Below, in pieces: positions 47,665 to 58,426 of a DNA stretch of 64,000 nucleotides. Both the position numbers and the translations under genes were made by a program. How positions within the stretch are numbered: position 1 is the stretch's first letter; each line of letters opens with the position of its first letter. The stretch lies in the NCBI GenBank assembly GCA_947258875.1, contig CAMYKB010000007.1, positions 1 through 64,000 of the forward strand. The letters run 5' to 3'. This DNA is from an uncultured Gammaproteobacteria bacterium (GTDB lineage: Bacteria; Pseudomonadota; Gammaproteobacteria; CAMYKB01). The notes below the pieces were generated by a model, which saw only the letters and a list, made by a program, of their open reading frames with translations, searched no databases and was not told the origin of the DNA.

Positions 47665-47949
47665 ATCTCCCCCGTGCCCCCTTATGGTGTGGCCAATGTT
47701 ACCGCCTCTGGTGGCGTTTGTGTGTGATTGCACGGTGATTGCCCCGGGATTGCCATAATTCATCCTTGCATTGTCAGAATGTTGCCCCGGCACTGCCCGT
47801 TCACAGGCGCTTAATGGGTACCGTGAAGTCAAGGAAGGTCTGATTTGAACAGGAGTTTTACTACCGGCGCTGACAAGGACATCACGTTGCCACGGATGGC
47901 GCGCTGGGCCAATCATATCAACACAGGGCAGTCTTGCGGGGGAGATTAC
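47665..47949. promoter_or_regulatory. Divergent control region of the sortase system
   Basis: A 285-base interval between the regulator start and the target-protein start. Both genes have nearly the same ribosome site (GGGGGAGAT). It includes the short direct-repeat-like phrase CACGGTGATTGCCCCGGGAT and should hold both promoters and the regulator's binding sites, but no repeat could be assigned with confidence. Confidence 0.45.
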
Positions 47950-50157
47950 ATGCCACACCGAAACCACAGTATAAGACACGCACTGGAGCGGGATTTTGAG
48001 CGGCGATATGCCGGTCGTTACCCGAGCCTGGGAATGGATTTTGCGCGCCGCCGCCGGATTCTGGAAGCAGATAAACAACAGCGCAGACGATCGCGCCGAC
48101 TGGTCACCCTCATGGCAGGGATATGCCTGGGGCTGTTCATTATGGCCATGGATGGCCTAACCCAAAGTTTCGCGCAGCAGTTGGACGTGGTGCGCATGGA
48201 TGATGTGAGCCGGGGCGAGTTATTGTTCCGCAGTACTAGCCAGGGTGAATATGTTCCGGCAACCCAGCTCGATATGGATGTCGATATCCAGGTCAGCGGC
48301 ATGATCGCGCGGGTCAGGCTCAAGCAGGAATTTGAAAATACCGGCAGCGAATGGGCGGAAGGTGTCTATGTGTTCCCGCTACCCGAGAATGCAGCGGTCG
48401 ATGAATTGTTAATGCATGTTGGCGAGCGCGTGATCGTGGGAGAGATCAAGGAACGCGCCAAGGCCAGGGCGACTTATGAGAAAGCTAAAGCTGAGGGCAA
48501 ACGTACCAGTCTGGTAGAACAACAACGGCCCAATATGTTCACCACCTCCCTGGCCAATATCGGCCCGGGTGAGAAAATCACGGTTGAAATCGCCTACCTG
48601 CAAACACTCGCCTACGATACCGGTCAGTTTCGTTTACGTTTTCCCATGGCGATAACGCCGCGTTATATCCCGGGTACGCCAGTAGCCGACACGGAGCAAC
48701 AGGTCAGTGGAGAAGGCTGGGCGAAAAACACCGGGCAAGTCCCGGATGCATCGCAAATCACACCGCCGGTGTTTCATCCGGCCAGCGGCCGCCAGAATAG
48801 CATCAGCCTGCAGGTTGGCGTTGATGCCGGCTTCCCGTTGGCTGAAATCAGCAGCACTTATCACGACGTCGTGACCGACCGTACCGGTGAGGGACGTTAC
48901 AATATAGAGTTGGCAAACCTCACGACTGTAGCCGATCGTGATTTTGAATTGCAGTGGACACCCGCAGTCGGTGAGGCGCCCGGAGCGGCATTGTTCACCC
49001 AGGAACACAATGGCGAGCAGCATGCCTTCGTCATGTTGATGCCGCCACATCAGTACACCCAGGCTTCTGATCAGGCGCGTGAAATGATTCTGGTGATCGA
49101 TACCTCGGGTTCCATGGCGGGCGTTTCAATCAAGCAGGCCCGCTCAGCACTCAAACTGGCGCTGACAACACTGCAGTCACAGGATCGTTTCAATATTATT
49201 CAGTTCAACTCGGTCACGTCGAGCCTGTTTACTACTTCGGTAGCGGCCACACCGGAAAATCTTGCGTATGCGCAACGTTATGTAAACGGACTTCACTCCA
49301 CCGGTGGCACCGAAATGGCCTCGGCGCTTACGGCTGCGCTCAAAGGCGAGGCCCCCGATGGTTTGTTACGGCAAGTGGTATTCATCACCGATGGTAGTGT
49401 CGGCAACGAAACCGCGTTGTTCAAGCTAATAGCCGATCAACTCAGCGATGCACGTCTGTTCACGGTTGGTATTGGTTCCGCACCGAACAGTTATTTCATG
49501 CGCAAGGCCGCCGAACACGGGCGCGGCACCTTCACCTACATCGGTGATGTCAATGAGGTGCAGCAAAAAATGGGTGAGCTGTTTTCCAAGCTGGAGTCGC
49601 CGGTGCTGACGGATTTAAAGATCAAATGGCCGCAAGGTACTGATGCCTGGCCTAATACTGTGCCCGATCTCTACACGGGTGAACCGGTAGTGCTTTCGGC
49701 GCGCCTGCCGAAAGCGGGTGGCGAAGTTTACCTGCAAGGAGCAAGCGCGGGTGTGGACTGGACGCAACACCTGGATCTAAATGGCGGCCGTCAGCACGAG
49801 GGCATCGCCAAGACCTGGGCGCGTGCAAAGATCGAAGCCCTGATGGATCAAAGCCTGTCGAATGAAGCGGATAAAGAAGAGTTACGCGAACAGATTGTGG
49901 ATCTGGGATTGGCGTACCACCTGGTGAGCAAACACACCAGTCTGGTGGCGGTGGATAAAACACCCGCGCGGCCTGTTGATGCCAGTCTCAAAAAAGAGGC
50001 TTTGCCGCAAACACTGCCGCATGGCCAGGAACATGATGCCGTGCTGGCGGGTTATCCGAGTACCGCAACCGCGGCGCAACTTAAACTATTGTTGGGTATG
50101 TTCGGGTTATTGCTGGCCATCTTCAGCCACTACGGTTTCAGGAGGGCAAAAGCATGA
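47950..50157 (+). CDS. VIT/VWA-domain sortase target protein
   Basis: A 735-residue surface protein. After an unusually long Arg-rich N-terminus (1-50) comes a membrane/signal segment (51-68). A VIT domain covers about 105-235 (ARVRLKQEFENTGSEWAEGVYV, VFPLPENAAVDELLM), and a von Willebrand A domain about 378-545 with an intact MIDAS (DTSGS at 384-388, TGGTEM, ITDG near 480). The C-terminus is a sorting signal: YPSTAT from 702, a hydrophobic helix and RRAKA. The start at 47950 has GGGGGAGAT upstream. It overlaps the sortase gene by 4 bases. Likely role: metal-dependent adhesion or ligand binding at the cell surface. Confidence 0.9.
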   Translation: MPHRNHSIRHALERDFERRYAGRYPSLGMDFARRRRILEADKQQRRRSRRLVTLMAGICLGLFIMAMDGLTQSFAQQLDVVRMDDVSRGELLFRSTSQGEYVPATQLDMDVDIQVSGMIARVRLKQEFENTGSEWAEGVYVFPLPENAAVDELLMHVGERVIVGEIKERAKARATYEKAKAEGKRTSLVEQQRPNMFTTSLANIGPGEKITVEIAYLQTLAYDTGQFRLRFPMAITPRYIPGTPVADTEQQVSGEGWAKNTGQVPDASQITPPVFHPASGRQNSISLQVGVDAGFPLAEISSTYHDVVTDRTGEGRYNIELANLTTVADRDFELQWTPAVGEAPGAALFTQEHNGEQHAFVMLMPPHQYTQASDQAREMILVIDTSGSMAGVSIKQARSALKLALTTLQSQDRFNIIQFNSVTSSLFTTSVAATPENLAYAQRYVNGLHSTGGTEMASALTAALKGEAPDGLLRQVVFITDGSVGNETALFKLIADQLSDARLFTVGIGSAPNSYFMRKAAEHGRGTFTYIGDVNEVQQKMGELFSKLESPVLTDLKIKWPQGTDAWPNTVPDLYTGEPVVLSARLPKAGGEVYLQGASAGVDWTQHLDLNGGRQHEGIAKTWARAKIEALMDQSLSNEADKEELREQIVDLGLAYHLVSKHTSLVAVDKTPARPVDASLKKEALPQTLPHGQEHDAVLAGYPSTATAAQLKLLLGMFGLLLAIFSHYGFRRAKA

Positions 50158-50723
50158 GTCGTCGGAATATGCTTATCTGTATCGCCCTGTTGTTCGGTGG
50201 CTGGAATCTGCTGACGGGATACTACATCTATCTGAAAGCCGAAGTTGCACAAGTGTTGCTGGAGCATGCCTGGAGCCGTACGGTGTCAAGCGAGGAGCAA
50301 ATCAAACCCTGGCCCTGGGCAGACACCCATGCAGTCGCGCGCCTGCATGTCCCCAAACACGGCATCGACCAGATTGTGCTCGCCGGTGTCACCGGCCGTA
50401 CCCTGGCCTTCGCGCCGGGGTACATGCTGGCCAGCGCACAACCCGGTGAGCAGGGCAGTTGTGTGATCAGTGGGCATCGCGATACGCATTTTAAATTTCT
50501 CAAGGACCTTCAAGTCGGCGATGCCATCGAGATACAGACCGGCGATGGTGAAACACATAGATATATCGTCAGCACGGCAGAGGTGGCCGACACACGCAAC
50601 ACGCGCTTGCAGTTGCATGCGGATACCTCGCGTTTAACCCTGGTGACCTGTTATCCCTTCGATGCGATTGTGCCCGGTGGGCCGTTGCGTTATGTGGTGA
50701 CAGCGGATGCGGTTTGGACGTAG
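50154..50723 (+). CDS. Class GN (proteobacterial) sortase
   Basis: A 189-residue membrane-anchored transpeptidase. One N-terminal helix (about 6-27) is followed by a beta-barrel catalytic domain with His108 (ISGHRDTHF), Cys166 (LVTCYPFD) and Arg179 (GGPLRYVV), the complete His-Cys-Arg triad. LHVPKHGIDQIVLAG is the usual start of the domain. ATGA overlap with the target gene shows coupling. Its probable substrate is the YPSTAT signal of that protein. Sortases are rare in Gram-negative bacteria and this type normally has one dedicated target. Confidence 0.93.
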   Translation: MSRRNMLICIALLFGGWNLLTGYYIYLKAEVAQVLLEHAWSRTVSSEEQIKPWPWADTHAVARLHVPKHGIDQIVLAGVTGRTLAFAPGYMLASAQPGEQGSCVISGHRDTHFKFLKDLQVGDAIEIQTGDGETHRYIVSTAEVADTRNTRLQLHADTSRLTLVTCYPFDAIVPGGPLRYVVTADAVWT

Positions 50724-50880
50724 GAAAACCTTTCTGAGTGATGTTTCGGATTATGCTCCGATCAATGTAACGGTTGAACTCAGACGACGCCGAAGGAGCA
50801 CTAGCTACGTAGGTGGTCGGCTGGAGTGGCTGGTTTCATGCTGTAATCATACACTCAAAAATACACTCGAAACCAGACGG

Positions 50881-51144
50881 CTAATTGCTGCCAATACCTA
50901 AAAACGCAAACGGATATAAAACGACGCTAACCACCCTAGGAAATAATATTCCCAAGATAATGCCCATAATAATGCCGCCAACTGCCCAATATGCGAGAGC
51001 GGCAAATGATACAGGCATAGGTCCTATAAATAACCTCCCAAGCAGGCTAACCCAAAAGCCACCAATAGCACCAATAAAAACTGCTCCTATTTTATCTCGG
51101 GTACGTAGTGGTCTTCTCCACCACTGATTAAACGATATCAACAT
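50881..51144 (-). CDS. Small membrane protein, unknown
   Basis: An 87-residue protein with two or three glycine-rich membrane segments (KIGAVFIGAIGGFWVSLLG, WAVGGIIMGIILGILFP). It is encoded in AT-rich DNA downstream of the sortase on the opposite strand. The composition is convincing for a membrane protein but no family was recognised. Confidence 0.55.
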   Translation of the reverse strand: MLISFNQWWRRPLRTRDKIGAVFIGAIGGFWVSLLGRLFIGPMPVSFAALAYWAVGGIIMGIILGILFPRVVSVVLYPFAFLGIGSN

Positions 51145-51243
51145 TTAATAACTCTTTTTCATTTTTTAGTTAGCACTGAACGTTAGAAACCTGCCGCGCC
51201 GCTTTTTGACGTCGGTTGAGTTGAATTGTTATAAAATAATTTT

Positions 51244-51525
51244 TTATTTACTAATTTTGTTATTGAATGAAGAAGTAAAGTTTCTTTTTACAACAACATA
51301 GGATAAGCCTAAATCAAAAAGAACTACGCCAGTAATTGCCCCTACCAATAGAATGAAAAATGCCTTTTTGCCATCGTATCTTTGAGCAATGATTCCAGGA
51401 ATTAAATATGCGATTGCAAATGCCCCTATATCAATTGTATGCACTTTTAAGGGAGCACCGCTCACTAGCAATAAAACTACTGACAGTATTATAAAGATAC
51501 CCAAGTATAAGAAATGTTGTTTCAT
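51244..51525 (-). CDS. Small membrane protein, unknown
   Basis: A 93-residue protein with three predicted membrane helices (about 5-22, 32-45, 55-77) and a basic C-terminus. The DNA is clearly AT-richer than the flanking genes, suggesting recent arrival. It lies on the same strand as the previous small gene; no family was recognised. Confidence 0.55.
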   Translation of the reverse strand: MKQHFLYLGIFIILSVVLLLVSGAPLKVHTIDIGAFAIAYLIPGIIAQRYDGKKAFFILLVGAITGVVLFDLGLSYVVVKRNFTSSFNNKISK

Positions 51526-51643
51526 ATTGCCTTATAACTTGTTAATACGTGGAACCCATTTTCCATGTATGTTCATATTCAAGGGCAAACATGGAACATA
51601 TCCCTGATAACTCAGAACATCAACGCGCAGTGGACTTAATGAG

Positions 51644-52624
51644 TCATTTTCCCCCGGAAAACCTCAACGCAGCTGCATAAACACCCTTAACAACTTCAGC
51701 CATCCGCTCATAATCCAGTTTTTCGGCAGTATCTTCATGGGTGTGGTAGTTCTTGTTACGGAAGAATGCCGTATCTGTGATCATGATGGCCTCGTAACCC
51801 TGTTTCCAGTAGTTTAGATGGTCGGAGAAGTCGATGCCTGGTATAGAGGCGGGGGCGTTGATGGAATGAACAGGCAGACTGGAAGCGCTGCGCATGGCTT
51901 TCTTGGTCTTGCGGGTGACACCCATATTGCCTAGCCCGCCGACTACGGCGATGAAGTTGCCTTCGGTGGGGTAAAAGTATTTGAGGTAACCTACCGGAAA
52001 TTCCTGGCTGTCGGGTTCGTCGCTGAAATAACCGATCATTTCCAGCGAGATCATCACCTCGACATCGATGCCTTTGTCTTTAAGGCTTTGCGCGTGGACT
52101 GCGCTGCCCATGTCTTTGGTTCGGAAATAGGGCGGTTCTTCGAGCGTATAGGCGACGAGTTCTACTTTTTTGTTTAGTTTGGTTTTGCCCAGAAGTTTGG
52201 CGAGTTCGATAAGCCCTGCGACGCCGCTGGCGTTATCGTCCGCGCCCGGCAAGCCGTCGGCTGTATCGTAATGCGCACCGACCACAATGCGGCTTTCCGA
52301 ATCCGGGCCGAACTCTGCGATGATGTTGCGATACGGAATGCCCCAGACTTTATATTCCTGTTCGTAAACCTTGCCGCCCGTTGTCAGTAATTCTTGTTTA
52401 ATATAACGCGCCGAAGCATCGAGGTTATCGGTGTCATCATGCCTCGGCGGCAGTACCCTGGATAATGTGATGACGTGCTTCTCCAATGCTTCTGGAGACA
52501 CGGATATATCGGTCGCAAGCTGTTCAACCAACAACATGGGCTGGGTCACACAAGACCAGAGTGTTGTCAGCGTGAAAACAAAGAACAATATGACTAAGAT
52601 TATATTTTTGGTGAGTTCTATCAT
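51644..52624 (-). CDS. M28-family zinc peptidase, membrane-anchored or lipoprotein
   Basis: A 326-residue aminopeptidase-like protein. The N-terminal hydrophobic segment (about 6-25) ends LWSC, a possible but imperfect lipobox. The zinc-binding residues of M28 are visible: GAHYDT, GADDNASG, TLEEPP and a final YHTHEDT histidine. M28 enzymes cleave N-terminal amino acids outside the cytoplasm. It is flanked downstream by small membrane genes and upstream by a REP palindrome pair, so it appears to be a single-gene unit. Confidence 0.88.
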   Translation of the reverse strand: MIELTKNIILVILFFVFTLTTLWSCVTQPMLLVEQLATDISVSPEALEKHVITLSRVLPPRHDDTDNLDASARYIKQELLTTGGKVYEQEYKVWGIPYRNIIAEFGPDSESRIVVGAHYDTADGLPGADDNASGVAGLIELAKLLGKTKLNKKVELVAYTLEEPPYFRTKDMGSAVHAQSLKDKGIDVEVMISLEMIGYFSDEPDSQEFPVGYLKYFYPTEGNFIAVVGGLGNMGVTRKTKKAMRSASSLPVHSINAPASIPGIDFSDHLNYWKQGYEAIMITDTAFFRNKNYHTHEDTAEKLDYERMAEVVKGVYAAALRFSGGK

Positions 52625-52648
52625 GTTTTTAGATTAAAGGCGCTTGTC

Positions 52649-52724
52649 TACTGGATTCCCGCTTTCGCGGGAATGACGAGAATGAATTAAGGCTTGTCAT
52701 CCCCGCGAAGGCGGGGATCCAGTA
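52649..52724. repeat. REP palindrome pair (inverted, BIME-like)
   Basis: Two hairpin units face each other: TACTGGATTCCCGCTTTCGC then GGGAATGACGAG, a 13-base spacer, and the inverse TTGTCATCCCCGCGAAGGCG then GGGATCCAGTA. Ends, hairpins and the ATGAC tail match the palindromes near 44382-44465. The pair could act as a transcription barrier between the helicase gene and the M28 gene. Confidence 0.85.
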
Positions 52725-52754
52725 AAATAATGCCTCTTTACTTAATATGCGACA

Positions 52755-55700
52755 TCATGTCGATACAAGTTTGTGACAGCTTGTGAATAATAGTGCCGTT
52801 TGAGTCGGTTTTTCCGGCCAGATCTTTTCAATTCCTTTGTGATAGTAATCCATTTGTTGTTCGTAATGCTTGACGAGTTGTGGAATGGTTTCAGCGTTCG
52901 CGCCGATGTGTGTTTTGTAGTCAATGATTAATATCTCTCCAGGAGCGGTCTCGATCAGTCGGTCGATGATGCCGTGCACACGCCTGCCGTTGTCGATATA
53001 GGTGAGTGGCACTTCATTCCAGGCTTGTTTGTACTGGCTACTGTCGAATATGTGCTTGATTGCAGGGTCGCCAACAACAGCTCTGGCTTCTGCGAGCCAT
53101 GATTGCAGCTCGTTGTGTTGTGGGTCGAGATCGAGTTCGGTGGCGATGCGGTTTAGCAGCTGTATGTCGTCGATGAATGGTGTGCCGCTGAGGCATTCCA
53201 GCATGCGGTGGATGGCGATACCGCGTTGCAGGGCGTCTTCGTCGGTGATTTCCACGACACCGCCGCGTCCGATGTTGTGGCTGGGCGCAATTTCACGGGC
53301 CGCGGGTTTGAGTGTGATGGTTTGTCTCAGGCGCGCATCGATCTGGATGGCTCTCCCGGGTTTTTCTTCAGTGATGGCCGGAATGGTTGGTGGTTTGCCG
53401 AATTCGTAACACCAGTTGTTATCTTCGTGTTGTTGCCCAAAGCCTTCGAGCTGTTGTTTTATAAAGGTATACCAGTTGTCTTCTTTGTTCTTTGTTGATT
53501 CCGAGCCGGTGATGATAAGCATCTGCTTGGCGCGCGTGAGGGCGACATAAAGGATGTTGGTTTTTTCGCGTTGCTCAGCGTGATCAGCATAATCGATCAG
53601 CGTGCGTGTCTTGCTGTCGATGGTTTCTTTCTTGCCGATCAACATGATGTGTTCGGGTTTACCGGCCTCGGCGGGCCAGTGTACCAGGGCGCGGTAGGCG
53701 CGCGATGGGTTGTTGCTGGAGGCGGTGTCGGCGAGATACACCACTGGTGCCTCCAGTCCTTTGGCGGCATGCACGGTCATGATGCGCACTCGGGCATCGC
53801 CGGTTTGTGCGGGCGGTGTATCCGGCGCTTCGCGGCCATAGCTGCGTAATGTTTGTAATCGATTAATGAATCGTACCAGGCTGGGGTAACGGCCACTGTC
53901 GATTTCCAGTGACAATTCCAGAAAGCGTGTCAGGTTGGCGCGCACCTGGATGCGGCGTGACGGATCGGAGGCATTTTCATAGCGTCCGGGCACATCCACT
54001 TCGCTATAAATTTTATCCAGCAGGTCATGCACGGGCAGGGCGCCCGCGAGTTCACGCCAGCGGTGCAATATATAATGAGCACGGTGCAGCGCGCTGTCAG
54101 CGGGTAATTGATCTGCAATCAGTGCCAGGCGATCCAGCCAGGTGCCGCCCCGCTGTTGTGCGAGCAGGATCAGATCGTCATCGCTGACGGCAAAGATTGG
54201 TGAGCGTAGCACTTGTGCCAGTGTCAGGTTGCCGAAAGGGGTGATAAGCGTTTCCAGCAAGGCAACCATGTCCTGAATTTCCAGGTGATCGAGCAAGGTA
54301 CCCGGATCATCACCCAGATATGGGATGCCTGCCTCGCGCAACGCACGTTCATAATGGTTTACGTGTGTGCGACTGCGCACCAGGATCATGATGTCGCTGT
54401 AATGTATATTATGCGCACTGTCACCTTCGTCGAGTACCGTATTATTACTGATCAGCATGTTGATATGTGCAGCGATTAGCTGACCTTCGCGATACCAATT
54501 GAGTTCTTCACCTTCTTCGCGGGGTTGTTGCAGTGGATTGCGCAAGGTGAACGACGGCGTTGCATTGATGTTCTGGAGATCTGCTTCGTCAAGGGCAGAT
54601 GATTCTTCCTCCGCTTGTTTGATCAGGGGCAGCATTTCCACGCGGCCCCAAAGGGTTTCGTGTTGTGCGCTGTGCGGGTGGTACTGCTGGCCGGGGAAGA
54701 CATCACGCGCGAATACCTGGTTAACAAAGTTGATGATGGCGGGCGATGAACGCCAGGATTTGTCAAGTGGATATTCCTTTGCGCCCAGTGATGCCTTGAG
54801 CCAGTCAGAGGCGGTGGCTTGCAGGGCAGGGTTGGCGCGGCGAAAACCATAGATGGATTGTTTGCTGTCACCGACCAGGAACACACTGCGCGAACGTTCC
54901 GGTGAACCAGCGGCGAGTTCTTCCAGTAACGGCAGCAGCAACCGCCACTGTGTCGGGTTGGTGTCCTGGAATTCGTCGATCAGGATATGATCGATGCGTT
55001 GATCGAGTTTGTACTGCACCCAGTGCGCATTGTCGGCAGTATTTAATAATTCATAAGCGCGCCATTCGAGATCACTGAAGTCCAGCAGGCGGCGCTCGCG
55101 CTTGATGCGTTGATAGCATTGCAGGTAATGCTGCCCGACAACATACCAGGCGTGAGTTGTTCGATGTGTGTATTGGCGATTCAGCAGTTCGAGGGCATCG
55201 AGCAATGCTGTGCAAATTTCTTCGTGAAGTTTTAGAAACTGTGCTTCACCGGCTTCGCCCATTTTAGCGGCCTGCGTCTTGCTGGGTTTGCGGCTACGCG
55301 GCTCTTGTTTTGCGGTGAGGAACGCCTGCTTGATGTTCTCAAAGTCGGCAGACGCGTAATCCGCATTTTGCAGCACGCTATCAATCAACTCGGCATGCTT
55401 GAGGTTGGTTTTTGTTGGGTGCTTGTTTAACAGCGCGCTGAATTCAGCGAGTCTGCCCAGTTCTTCGGGCCCAAAGAAATCAACCAGTGGGTCTTGTTCA
55501 GGCTCGATACCTAGGAATGTTGTGAGTTGTTGTGTTGCATAGGCAATGGCGTGGTGCTCGTTCTGGTGCTCGGTGAAGGCCCACCAGTCACTGCGATGTC
55601 TCAAAAAGTCATCCAGTGCAGCCAGGGTGCTGCCGAGACCATTGCAGGATTCGAACAGGGTATCGAGTGCCTGGGCGAGCGCGCTGCCGGGATCACGTGT

Positions 55701-56237
55701 CGCCTGGTTGAACAGCGCATCCTGTGCTTCCTGTTCGAGTTCCAGGGTACTTTCAAGCAGACCAAATCCGGCAGGCACCTCGGCCTCCAGCGGAAAACGC
55801 CGCAGGATGTCCTGGCAAAAGGCATGAAAGGTGGTGGTGCGTACCGGGCGTTCACTGAATTGCAGTGATTCAAACAGCGCCCGTGCCTTGCCGAGTGCCA
55901 TCGCATCGGCATCGATGCCGATGTGGCTGAGTTCGGTTTTCAATGCGGTATCGTCCAGCGTCAGCCACAGGCTGAGGCGTTCCTGCAGACGCAGCTGCAT
56001 TTCGGCCGCCGCCTTGCGGGTGAAGGTGATGGCCAGGATGCTGTCAGGGCGGGCATCGGTCAGTAACAGGCGGATGATGCGGGTGACCAGCAACCAGGTT
56101 TTGCCGGAACCTGCCGAGGCGAACACGGTGGCATGGCGGTCGGGGGCGGCGGCTTGCAGGCTATTGGGCGGTTGGGGCATCTCGCCAGCATATCCGGCAC
56201 TGTGACTCGCCTCAAGCAGAATGCTGTCCTGAGCCAT
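52755..56237 (-). CDS. AddA/RecB-like helicase-exonuclease
   Basis: A 1160-residue UvrD-type DNA helicase with a C-terminal nuclease domain. Walker A ASAGSGKTWL is near 40-49, motif Ia ITFTRKAAAEM follows, Walker B is LIDEFQDTNPTQW near 425, then GDSKQSIYGFR, motif VI YVALTRAKQM near 930, and the RecB-type nuclease motif HGIIDRLIE-x-IIDYKTH near 1085-1110. This is the AddA architecture for processing double-strand breaks for recombination. AddB/PD-(D/E)XK partners are usually adjacent, but the neighbours here are parE (divergent, 94 bases) and a repeat. The partner must be elsewhere. Confidence 0.85.
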   Translation of the reverse strand: MAQDSILLEASHSAGYAGEMPQPPNSLQAAAPDRHATVFASAGSGKTWLLVTRIIRLLLTDARPDSILAITFTRKAAAEMQLRLQERLSLWLTLDDTALKTELSHIGIDADAMALGKARALFESLQFSERPVRTTTFHAFCQDILRRFPLEAEVPAGFGLLESTLELEQEAQDALFNQATRDPGSALAQALDTLFESCNGLGSTLAALDDFLRHRSDWWAFTEHQNEHHAIAYATQQLTTFLGIEPEQDPLVDFFGPEELGRLAEFSALLNKHPTKTNLKHAELIDSVLQNADYASADFENIKQAFLTAKQEPRSRKPSKTQAAKMGEAGEAQFLKLHEEICTALLDALELLNRQYTHRTTHAWYVVGQHYLQCYQRIKRERRLLDFSDLEWRAYELLNTADNAHWVQYKLDQRIDHILIDEFQDTNPTQWRLLLPLLEELAAGSPERSRSVFLVGDSKQSIYGFRRANPALQATASDWLKASLGAKEYPLDKSWRSSPAIINFVNQVFARDVFPGQQYHPHSAQHETLWGRVEMLPLIKQAEEESSALDEADLQNINATPSFTLRNPLQQPREEGEELNWYREGQLIAAHINMLISNNTVLDEGDSAHNIHYSDIMILVRSRTHVNHYERALREAGIPYLGDDPGTLLDHLEIQDMVALLETLITPFGNLTLAQVLRSPIFAVSDDDLILLAQQRGGTWLDRLALIADQLPADSALHRAHYILHRWRELAGALPVHDLLDKIYSEVDVPGRYENASDPSRRIQVRANLTRFLELSLEIDSGRYPSLVRFINRLQTLRSYGREAPDTPPAQTGDARVRIMTVHAAKGLEAPVVYLADTASSNNPSRAYRALVHWPAEAGKPEHIMLIGKKETIDSKTRTLIDYADHAEQREKTNILYVALTRAKQMLIITGSESTKNKEDNWYTFIKQQLEGFGQQHEDNNWCYEFGKPPTIPAITEEKPGRAIQIDARLRQTITLKPAAREIAPSHNIGRGGVVEITDEDALQRGIAIHRMLECLSGTPFIDDIQLLNRIATELDLDPQHNELQSWLAEARAVVGDPAIKHIFDSSQYKQAWNEVPLTYIDNGRRVHGIIDRLIETAPGEILIIDYKTHIGANAETIPQLVKHYEQQMDYYHKGIEKIWPEKPTQTALLFTSCHKLVST

Positions 56238-56259
56238 CGCTTGTGACTACAATATGTAG

Positions 56260-58218
<1,959 letters not shown>

Positions 58219-58426
58219 GGATCTAAAAAAACATGTTTTACCGCAAAGGTGCAGAGATATATAACGATTTATTCTCTCTCCCCAGGGGGAGGGTGAAGGA
58301 AGTGAGATAAGAATATGTAATTTATCAATTACCCCTCATTCCAGCCTTCTCCCGAAGGGAAAAGGAGTTTTTGGAATTAACTTTGCACACTTTGCGGTGA
58401 ACGAAATATTTTAAAAGGTATAACTT
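58219..58426. repeat. Intergenic imperfect inverted repeat between parE and parC
   Basis: Within this 208-base gap, 58272-58368 form an imperfect inverted repeat. The left part is a small hairpin (CTCCCCAGGGGGAG) and the right part contains CTTCTCCCGAAGGGAAAAGG; they are about 35 bases apart. Similar CCCTCTCCC-GGGAGAGGG repeats are dispersed in many proteobacterial genomes. It could attenuate or stabilise the parE-parC message. Confidence 0.6.

Noticed and set aside
47665-48078. N-terminal extension of the response regulator up to 48078
   Set aside because: The receiver begins at 47664 with a perfect ribosome site; the extension overlaps the divergent target gene and shows no domain.
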